Source: Cedecea neteri NBRC 105707 = ATCC 33855 (GTDB lineage Bacteria > Pseudomonadota > Gammaproteobacteria > Enterobacterales > Enterobacteriaceae). Taken from it: a stretch of DNA of 64,000 nucleotides. This document shows positions 57,651-64,000 of the stretch, piece after piece. Every line of letters begins with the position of its first letter. Within the stretch, counting starts at the first letter, position 1. The translations under genes were made by a program, and so were the position numbers. The stretch covers positions 40,103 through 104,102 of the forward strand of contig NZ_BCTL01000003.1 in the NCBI RefSeq assembly GCF_001571265.1, in the 5' to 3' direction. Below the pieces are notes generated by a model that saw only the letters and a list, made by a program, of their open reading frames with translations, did no database searches and was not told where the DNA came from.

Positions 57651-58715
57651 TTACCGGCTGGCGGCAATTTTTGCGGGGGGCGAGAAAAACAGGTCGCCGA
57701 ACAGCGCCACGGAAAGCTTGCGAAAGCCGAGGCCAACCAGCGTACAAATGCCAAGGCTGACAAACGGATAGACCAGCAGAATCGCCAGCACCAGCGTGTC
57801 AGAAAACGCACCGTTGTTGATTTTCGCCAGTACGAGCAGGCTTATTGCTTCGATCAAAATGCGGTGCGTGGTGTAAATGGCAATCGTATTGGAGCCAACC
57901 ACATTCAGGAAGCCGTCTTCACGTGCTTCGCGCCAGCCGTTCAGCAGGTAGAACACGCGCAGGATAGCCACTATCGACACCAGCGAAATCACCAGCGGCA
58001 CGTTCACAAAGTAAAGCGCCAGCGATCCCAGGGCTACGCCTGCGCAGACAAACGGGTGTTGCGAAAAGCGGAAGTCCTTCATCCAGGCCATCAGCAAAGG
58101 GCCAAACCACGCGCCGAGGCCGTAATAAACCATATTACGCACCACGCTGTTCAGACCCCACCACGGCAGCGGCACAAAGGCGATGACCACGTTAATGCCC
58201 ATCAGCACCAGCAGCACCGGTATGCGGTAGCGGCGCAGCGCTTTAAACATCACAAAGTAAACCAGCAAGGCGTAGAGATACCACAGGCTGGTGCTGGCCT
58301 TTGCCATACTGATAGCGAACTGCCCGAGTGAGTCGGCATAGGCGGCGTTCGACGCCGGGTTGCGCTCAAGATCTGGCGCCAGCCACTGGTTGAGGTGCGT
58401 CAGCGCGACCCACTGAATCAGGCCCCACAGCAGCAGCACGTAGAAAATGCTCCACAGGCGTTTGTCTACGCTGTCTCGCCATTTCACTTCGTGGATATAG
58501 CGGGTTATCAGGTAACCGGAAATAAAGAAAAACACCGGCATGCGGAAGGGGGCGAGGTAGAGATTGAGGTAAACCCACAGCTTGGCGACATACTGATTCG
58601 GGCCTGGCCCGAGGGAAGTGAGGTGAGGGTAGAACGTAATCACCGAATGGTAGATAACCACCAGGCAAATGCATAATCCTTTGATTTGGTTGATCCAGAG
58701 TTGCTTTTTCTTCAT
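57651..58715 (-). CDS. ycfT: YcfT, acyltransferase-3 family membrane protein
   Basis: Inner-membrane protein with about ten helices, OpgC/acyltransferase 3 type. The product is 354 residues (E. coli 357). It begins MKKKQLWINQIKGLCICLVV; the family segment with IYHSVITFYPHLTSL (His near 23) and FISGYLITRYIHE are visible. Its substrate is not known. Divergent from lolC with a 234-base gap; no clear promoter picked. Confidence 0.93.
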   Translation of the reverse strand: MKKKQLWINQIKGLCICLVVIYHSVITFYPHLTSLGPGPNQYVAKLWVYLNLYLAPFRMPVFFFISGYLITRYIHEVKWRDSVDKRLWSIFYVLLLWGLIQWVALTHLNQWLAPDLERNPASNAAYADSLGQFAISMAKASTSLWYLYALLVYFVMFKALRRYRIPVLLVLMGINVVIAFVPLPWWGLNSVVRNMVYYGLGAWFGPLLMAWMKDFRFSQHPFVCAGVALGSLALYFVNVPLVISLVSIVAILRVFYLLNGWREAREDGFLNVVGSNTIAIYTTHRILIEAISLLVLAKINNGAFSDTLVLAILLVYPFVSLGICTLVGLGFRKLSVALFGDLFFSPPAKIAASR

Positions 58716-58949
58716 GCCATATCCACGTCGTTACGGGCTCCAGTAAAGATTGGCCTGTTATCCTGGTGTCAAATCGACGCGATCTCGACCCCAATTGTCT
58801 GTTTTTGGCGCTGATTTGGTAAATTTAGGAAAAGGTGCAGGCACTTGAGATGTAACGGGAATAATTTAGTCGACGGAATTCATTTGGCCGGGTAGCTGTC
58901 GTATACTTCCCGGATCTTTGCTTAGGCAACCCGCAACAAGACGGATTTC
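58716..58949. other. ycfT / lolC intergenic region
   Basis: No gene seen. TATACT (58902-58907) could be the -10 of lolC, with a poor -35 (TTCATT at 58879-58884). No repeat or operator noted. Confidence 0.5.
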
Positions 58950-60149
58950 ATGTATCAACCTGTCGCGTTATTTATAGGCCTGCGCTACATGCGTGGGCGA
59001 GCAGCGGACCGCTTCGGTCGCTTCGTCTCCTGGCTGTCGACGATTGGCATCACCCTCGGGGTGATGGCGCTGGTCACGGTCCTTTCGGTAATGAATGGCT
59101 TCGAGCGCGAGCTGCAAAACAACATCCTGGGGCTAATGCCGCAGGCGTTGATCACCTCGCCGTCCGGCTCCATCAATCCTCAACAACTTCCCGCTGATTC
59201 CCTGAAGCTTCAGGGCGTGACGCGTATTGCGCCGCTGACCACCGGTGACGTGGTGCTGCAAAGCGCCCGCAGCGTCGGCGTGGGCGTGATGCTGGGCGTG
59301 CAGCCGGACGAAAAAGACCCTCTTTCTCCGTTCCTGGTCAACGTCAAGCAGGCTGACCTGGTGGCCGGGCAGTACAACGTCATTCTTGGCGAGCAGCTTG
59401 CCGGTTCGCTGGGCGTTAAGCGCGGGGAAACCATCCGCATTATGGTGCCGTCCGCCAGCCAGTTCACGCCGATGGGACGTTTGCCGAGCCAGCGTCTGTT
59501 CACCGTGATTGGCACCTTCGCGGCAAGCAGCGAAGTCGACGGCTACCAGATGCTGGTTAACCAGCAGGATGCTTCGCGCCTGATGCGTTACCCGGCGGGC
59601 AATATCACCGGCTGGCGCCTGTGGCTTGCCGAGCCGCTCAAAGTCGATGTGCTGAGCCAGCAAACGCTGCCGCAGGGCACCGAATGGAAAGACTGGCGCG
59701 AGCGTAAAGGCGAGCTGTTCCAGGCCGTGCGCATGGAGAAAAACATGATGGGCCTGCTGCTGAGCCTGATCGTCGCCGTCGCCGCGTTTAACATCATTAC
59801 CTCACTCGGTCTGCTGGTGATGGAAAAGCAGGGCGAAGTAGCGATTCTGCAAACCCAGGGGCTGACCCGCCGCCAGATCATGGCGGTGTTTATGGTTCAG
59901 GGCGCGGGCGCAGGCGTCATTGGCGCGCTGCTCGGAGCCTTGCTTGGGGCGCTGCTTGCCAGCCAGCTGAATAATTTAATGCCGGTAATCGGCATCCTGC
60001 TCGATGGCGCGGCCCTGCCGGTGGCTATCGAGCCTTTACAGGTCGTGGTGATTGCCATTGTGGCGATGGCCATTGCTCTGCTGTCCACGCTTTACCCTTC
60101 GTGGCGCGCCGCCGCGACCCAACCCGCTGAGGCTTTACGTTATGAGTAA
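58950..60149 (+). CDS. lolC: LolC, lipoprotein-releasing permease subunit
   Basis: Inner-membrane subunit of LolCDE, which releases outer-membrane lipoproteins to LolA. The product is 399 residues, as in E. coli ([20 protein letters not shown]), with one N-terminal helix, a periplasmic domain (about 50-260) and three C-terminal FtsX/MacB-type helices (from [16 protein letters not shown]). Overlaps lolD by eight bases. Confidence 0.98.
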   Translation: MYQPVALFIGLRYMRGRAADRFGRFVSWLSTIGITLGVMALVTVLSVMNGFERELQNNILGLMPQALITSPSGSINPQQLPADSLKLQGVTRIAPLTTGDVVLQSARSVGVGVMLGVQPDEKDPLSPFLVNVKQADLVAGQYNVILGEQLAGSLGVKRGETIRIMVPSASQFTPMGRLPSQRLFTVIGTFAASSEVDGYQMLVNQQDASRLMRYPAGNITGWRLWLAEPLKVDVLSQQTLPQGTEWKDWRERKGELFQAVRMEKNMMGLLLSLIVAVAAFNIITSLGLLVMEKQGEVAILQTQGLTRRQIMAVFMVQGAGAGVIGALLGALLGALLASQLNNLMPVIGILLDGAALPVAIEPLQVVVIAIVAMAIALLSTLYPSWRAAATQPAEALRYE

Positions 60150-60846
60150 TTCTGTCCTGTTGCAGTGTGACAACCTGTGCAAACGCTATCAGGAAGGCAA
60201 AGTGCAAACGGATGTGCTGCACGATGTCAGCTTCAGCATCAACGCGGGTGAACTGATGGCGATTGTCGGCAGCTCTGGCTCCGGCAAAAGTACCTTGCTG
60301 CATCTGCTGGGCGGGCTGGATACGCCTACCTCCGGCGACGTGGTATTCAACGGCCAGGCGATGAGCAAACTCTCGTCGGCGGCGAAGGCGGAATTGCGTA
60401 ACCGCGAGCTGGGCTTTATTTACCAGTTCCACCACCTGCTGCCGGACTTCACCGCGCTGGAAAACGTGGCGATGCCGCTGCTTATCGGCAAGAAAAAGCC
60501 GGAAGAAGTGCAGCAGCGCGCGCTGGAGATGCTGGCCGCCGTTGGGCTGGATCACCGCAGCAGCCACCGTCCTTCTGAACTGTCTGGCGGCGAACGTCAG
60601 CGCGTGGCGATTGCCCGTGCGCTGGTGAACAACCCGCGCCTGGTGCTGGCCGATGAGCCAACCGGTAACCTGGACGCTCGCAACGCCGACAGTATTTTTG
60701 AGCTGCTGGGCGAGCTGAATGTGCGCCAGGGCACCGCTTTCCTGGTTGTCACCCATGACCTGCAGCTTGCTAAGCGTATGTCCCGCCAGCTGGAAATGCG
60801 CGATGGCCGCCTGACCCACGAGCTAACCTTGATGGGAGCGCAGTAA
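60142..60846 (+). CDS. lolD: LolD, lipoprotein-releasing ATPase
   Basis: ABC ATPase that drives LolCE. The product is 234 residues (E. coli 233), from ATG 60142 ([20 protein letters not shown]), inside the end of lolC; an upstream in-frame ATG at 60052 lies inside lolC and is not used. Walker [10 protein letters not shown], signature [15 protein letters not shown], Walker [13 protein letters not shown]. Stop overlaps the lolE start by one base. Confidence 0.98.
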   Translation: MSNSVLLQCDNLCKRYQEGKVQTDVLHDVSFSINAGELMAIVGSSGSGKSTLLHLLGGLDTPTSGDVVFNGQAMSKLSSAAKAELRNRELGFIYQFHHLLPDFTALENVAMPLLIGKKKPEEVQQRALEMLAAVGLDHRSSHRPSELSGGERQRVAIARALVNNPRLVLADEPTGNLDARNADSIFELLGELNVRQGTAFLVVTHDLQLAKRMSRQLEMRDGRLTHELTLMGAQ

Positions 60847-62090
60847 TGGCTTCCCCGCTTTCTTTATTGATTGGCCTGCGTTTTAGCCGCGGGCGACGCC
60901 GCAGCGGCATGGTTTCGCTGATTTCGGTGATCTCCACGCTCGGCATCGCGCTGGGCGTGGCGGTACTGATCGTCGGCCTGAGCGCGATGAACGGCTTCGA
61001 GCGCGAGCTGAAAAACCGTATTCTTGCCGTGGTACCCCACGGTGACATTGAACCGGTGAACCAGCCCTTTACTAACTGGCAGCGGGCGTTGCCCGAGGTG
61101 GAGGGCGTCAAAGGCATCGTGGCCGCCGCGCCTTATATTCGTTTTACCGGGCTGGTGGAAAGCGGGGCAAACCTGCGCGCCGTTGAAGTGAAGGGCGTGG
61201 ATCCCGTGCAGGAAACGCAGCTGAGCGCGCTGCCACAATACGTCCAGAACAATGCCTGGGCGAACTTCAAGGCCGGGCAGCAGCAAATCATCATGGGTAA
61301 AGGCGTGGCGGACGCGCTCAAGGTGAAGCAGGGCGACTGGGTGTCTATCATGATCCCCAACAACGACGGCGGCACCAAACTGATGCAGCCGAAGCGCGTC
61401 AGGCTGCAAATCGCCGGTATTCTGTCCCTGAGCGGCCAGCTGGATCACAGCCTTGCGATGGTGCCGCTGCAGGATGCCCAGGGCTACCTGGATATGGGCG
61501 ATAGCGTCACCGGGATAGCTATCAAGGTGAATGACGTGTTTAACGCCCGGCAGCTGGTGCGCGACGCGGGACTGGCAACCAATTCTTACGTGCGTATCAG
61601 CAGCTGGATTGATACCTACGGCTATATGTATCGCGATATTCAGATGATCCGCGCCATCATGTACCTGGCGATGGTGCTGGTGATCGGCGTCGCCTGCTTT
61701 AACATCGTTTCCACGCTGGTGATGGCGGTGAAAGACAAGAGCAGCGACATCGCGGTGCTGCGTACGCTCGGCGCTAAAGACGGCCTGATCCGCGCGATCT
61801 TTGTCTGGTACGGCCTGCTGGCCGGGCTGCTGGGCAGCGTCAGCGGCGTGGTGGTCGGCGTGCTGGCCTCATGGCAACTGACCAACATTATCGGCGCGAT
61901 TGAAAAACTCATCGGGCACCATTTCCTGTCCGGGGATATTTATTTCATTGATTTCTTACCTTCTGAGCTGCACTGGCTGGACGTGGTTTACGTCCTGGTG
62001 ACGGCGCTGGTCCTTAGCCTTCTGGCGAGCTGGTACCCGGCCCGGCGCGCAAGCAATATCGATCCAGCAAGGGTGCTAAGCGGACAATAA
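60846..62090 (+). CDS. lolE: LolE, lipoprotein-releasing permease subunit
   Basis: Second membrane subunit; binds the outer-membrane lipoprotein before handing it to LolC/LolA. The product is 414 residues, as in E. coli, beginning [20 protein letters not shown]. Paralogous to LolC, the same topology. The ATG shares a base with the lolD stop. The clients FlgH, YcfL and LpoB are also encoded in this window. Confidence 0.98.
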   Translation: MASPLSLLIGLRFSRGRRRSGMVSLISVISTLGIALGVAVLIVGLSAMNGFERELKNRILAVVPHGDIEPVNQPFTNWQRALPEVEGVKGIVAAAPYIRFTGLVESGANLRAVEVKGVDPVQETQLSALPQYVQNNAWANFKAGQQQIIMGKGVADALKVKQGDWVSIMIPNNDGGTKLMQPKRVRLQIAGILSLSGQLDHSLAMVPLQDAQGYLDMGDSVTGIAIKVNDVFNARQLVRDAGLATNSYVRISSWIDTYGYMYRDIQMIRAIMYLAMVLVIGVACFNIVSTLVMAVKDKSSDIAVLRTLGAKDGLIRAIFVWYGLLAGLLGSVSGVVVGVLASWQLTNIIGAIEKLIGHHFLSGDIYFIDFLPSELHWLDVVYVLVTALVLSLLASWYPARRASNIDPARVLSGQ

Positions 62091-62115
62091 TATTAATTAA
62101 CTTTTGGGAGCAGCG

Positions 62116-63027
62116 ATGTATTACGGATTTGATATCGGCGGCACTAAGATTGCACTCGGCGTTTACGACCAGCAGCGGCGTTTACTTTGGGAAGCCCGGG
62201 TTGCTACTCCTCATGACACTTACGAAAATTTCCTCGGCGCGGTAGCCGGGCTGGTGGCGCAGGCAGACGAGAAGTTTAACTGCCGCGGTTCGGTCGGCAT
62301 TGGCATTCCTGGCATGCCGGAAACCGACGACGGCACGCTTTACGCCGCAAACGTTCCCGCCGCCAGCGGCAAACCGCTTCGTGCAGACCTGAGCGCCATG
62401 CTCGATCGCGACGTGCGCATCGACAACGACGCCAACTGCTTTACGCTTTCCGAAGCCTGGGACGACGAATTCCTTAACTATCCGGTGGTGATGGGCCTGA
62501 TCCTCGGCACCGGCGTCGGCGGCGGTATCATCGTCAACGGCAAATCAGTCACCGGCCGCAGCTACATCACCGGCGAATTCGGCCATACCCGCCTGCCGGT
62601 GGACGCGCTGGAAATTCTCGGGCGCGACATTCCCTTCACCCGCTGCGGCTGCGGTAAAAACGGCTGCATCGAAAACTACCTCTCCGGGCGTGGCTTTGCC
62701 TGGCTGTGGCAGCACTTCTACCAGGAGCCGCTGGACGCGAAAGAGATCATTGCCCGCTACCGCCAGGGCGACGAGCAGGCCATCGAGCACGTGGATCGCT
62801 TCCTGGAGCTGCTGGCCGCCTGCCTCGGCAACTTATTGACCTCAATTGACCCACATCTGGTGGTGATTGGCGGAGGATTGTCTAACTTTAGCGATATCTA
62901 CGCCCAACTGCCGGAGCGCTTGCCGAAGTACCTGCTGCCGGTTGCCGCAGTGCCGCGTATTGAACAGGCACGCCACGGTGACGCAGGCGGTATGCGTGGC
63001 GCGGCATTCCTCCACTACACGGAGTAA
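62116..63027 (+). CDS. nagK: NagK, N-acetylglucosamine kinase
   Basis: Phosphorylates GlcNAc recycled from peptidoglycan or imported. The product is 303 residues, as in E. coli, from ATG 62116 ([20 protein letters not shown]), with GGGAGCAG upstream; an in-frame ATG at 62104 is not conserved. ROK-family phosphate motif DIGGTK, catalytic Asp near 107 (IDNDANCF), and zinc motif [10 protein letters not shown]. Three bases before cobB. Confidence 0.97.
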   Translation: MYYGFDIGGTKIALGVYDQQRRLLWEARVATPHDTYENFLGAVAGLVAQADEKFNCRGSVGIGIPGMPETDDGTLYAANVPAASGKPLRADLSAMLDRDVRIDNDANCFTLSEAWDDEFLNYPVVMGLILGTGVGGGIIVNGKSVTGRSYITGEFGHTRLPVDALEILGRDIPFTRCGCGKNGCIENYLSGRGFAWLWQHFYQEPLDAKEIIARYRQGDEQAIEHVDRFLELLAACLGNLLTSIDPHLVVIGGGLSNFSDIYAQLPERLPKYLLPVAAVPRIEQARHGDAGGMRGAAFLHYTE

Positions 63028-63030
63028 GTC

Positions 63031-63852
63031 ATGCTTTCTCGTCGCCAGCACCGGCTCAGCCGGTTTCGGAAGAATAAACGCCTGCTGCGCCAACGTTTGC
63101 GTCAGCGCATCTTTTTCAGAGACAGGATAGGGCCGGAAGCGATGGACAGACCAAGAGTGGTAGTACTGACCGGGGCGGGGATCTCCGCCGAATCAGGCAT
63201 TCGCACCTTCAGAGCCGCCGACGGGCTGTGGGAAGAGCACCGAGTCGAAGACGTGGCAACGCCGGAAGGTTTTGCCCGCGACCCGGCGCTGGTGCAGCGT
63301 TTTTATAACGAGCGCCGCCACCAGCTGCAGCAGCCTGAAATTCAGCCCAACGCCGCACACCTGGCGCTGGCGAAGCTGGAAGAGGCGCTGGGGGACCACT
63401 TCGTGCTGGTCACCCAGAACATCGACAACCTCCACGAACGTGCGGGCAGTAAAAACGTGATTCACATGCACGGCGAGCTGCTGAAGGTTCGCTGCGCCAG
63501 CAGCGGCCAGGTGCTGGACTGGACGGGCGATATTACGCCGGAAGATCGCTGCCACTGCTGCCAGATCTCTTCCGCGCTACGCCCGCACATCGTTTGGTTC
63601 GGCGAAATGCCGCTGGGCATGGACGAAATTTATCAGGCGATCGCCACCGCAGATTACTTCATTGCCATTGGTACTTCCGGGCACGTTTACCCGGCGGCGG
63701 GCTTTGTGCACGAAGCGCGTTTGCAGGGGGCGCACACCGTGGAGCTGAACCTGGAGCCAAGCCAGGTCGGCAGCGAGTTTGAAGAGAAGCACTACGGGCT
63801 GGCGAGCCAGGTGGTGCCGGAGTTTGTGGATAAGCTTTTGAAGGGGTTGTAG
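63031..63852 (+). CDS. cobB: CobB, NAD-dependent protein deacylase
   Basis: Sirtuin that removes acetyl and succinyl groups from lysines, for example on acetyl-CoA synthetase. The product is 273 residues (E. coli 279), including the basic N-terminal extension (residues 1-37, many Arg/Lys/Gln) that E. coli has in its long form; the ATG inside ([15 protein letters not shown]) at 63142 could give a short form, as reported for E. coli/Salmonella. NAD motif [32 protein letters not shown], and the Cys ligands (RCASSG, RCHCCQ). In tight spacing with nagK. Confidence 0.96.
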   Translation: MLSRRQHRLSRFRKNKRLLRQRLRQRIFFRDRIGPEAMDRPRVVVLTGAGISAESGIRTFRAADGLWEEHRVEDVATPEGFARDPALVQRFYNERRHQLQQPEIQPNAAHLALAKLEEALGDHFVLVTQNIDNLHERAGSKNVIHMHGELLKVRCASSGQVLDWTGDITPEDRCHCCQISSALRPHIVWFGEMPLGMDEIYQAIATADYFIAIGTSGHVYPAAGFVHEARLQGAHTVELNLEPSQVGSEFEEKHYGLASQVVPEFVDKLLKGL

Positions 63853-64000
63853 TGGGGGAGCCCCTCACTCCGAAAAGAAGCTGTGTGGTAGTAAACACGC
63901 CTACTATTATGCAGGGCTGGCTAAGGTTCCGTTCACTTCCTGTCCTGTTTCATATGTCACCACTGCACCGGTGAACGACTCGGGGAAGTCACCGTGACTT
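63853..64000. other. Region after cobB, no gene assigned
   Basis: A 148-base stretch at the window edge. On the minus strand a frame is open from the edge to a TAA at 63907-63909 (about 30 codons; GDFPESFTGAVVTYETG is readable). In E. coli leftward genes (ycfZ, ymfA, potD) follow cobB, so this may be the end of a leftward gene, but 30 open codons is weak evidence and I do not recognise it. Confidence 0.3.

Noticed and set aside
63907..64000. 3' end of a leftward gene at the window edge
   Set aside because: About 30 open codons are not enough to call a gene, and I do not recognise the peptide; kept only as a note in the region entry.

Overview
This window looks like chromosomal DNA of a motile member of the Enterobacteriaceae. 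Gene content and order follow the Escherichia coli K-12 region from mviM to cobB (about 24-25 min) almost gene for gene, and the proteins are close to the E. coli ones as far as they can be compared by eye. The genus cannot be fixed from the sequence alone; an Enterobacter/Cedecea/Kluyvera-type relative is a guess.

Layout. (1) 1-2973: 3' part of mviM, the lipid II flippase gene murJ, and a small cold-shock-domain gene that is not in the K-12 order. (2) 3028-14655: the flg cluster, flgAMN leftward and flgBCDEFGHIJ then flgKL rightward, with recognisable sigma-28 promoters for flgM and flgK and a probable FlhDC site between flgA and flgB. (3) 14665-15637: an inserted leftward operon of two yeaR paralogues plus yoaG, headed by a near-perfect NsrR (nitric oxide) operator; in K-12 yeaR-yoaG lies elsewhere with a single yeaR. 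(4) 15726-20473: rne with a long leader, divergent from rluC. (5) 20506-29395: yceF, then yceD-rpmF-plsX-fabHDG-acpP-fabF-pabC-mltG, linking ribosome, phospholipid, fatty-acid, folate and peptidoglycan synthesis. (6) 29385-39969: tmk, holB, ycfH, ptsG, hinT, ycfL-lpoB-thiK-nagZ-ycfP, ndh, ycfJ. K-12 fhuE, which should lie between ptsG and hinT, is missing; in its place is a 332-bp spacer with a duplicated terminator. (7) 40015-51503: an accessory block between ycfJ and comR that holds a Gfo/Idh/MocA oxidoreductase, a complete aerobactin biosynthesis and receptor operon (iucABCD-iutA), and a divergent shiF-like exporter plus siderophore-interacting reductase pair, all around a Fur-box region. 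(8) 51659-63852: comR/bhsA, ldtC, mfd, ycfT, lolCDE, nagK, cobB, again in E. coli order.

How the parts work together: the flg genes build rod, hook and filament junction, with FlgM/FliA timing; the fab cluster supplies acyl chains to PlsX; LpoB, MltG, LdtC, NagZ, NagK and MurJ all concern peptidoglycan synthesis or recycling; LolCDE exports lipoproteins, of which FlgH, YcfL and LpoB are encoded here. Aerobactin genes give citrate-hydroxamate iron uptake, but the inner-membrane FhuBCD transporter they need is not in the window.

No phage, transposase, integrase, CRISPR array, tRNA or rRNA gene was found. The least ordinary parts are the duplicated yeaR operon with its NsrR site, the cold-shock-domain gene next to murJ, the oxidoreductase beside the aerobactin operon, the duplicated ptsG terminator at the fhuE position, and the bhsA control region whose promoter spacer is a palindrome. 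I did not see a clearly new multi-gene system.
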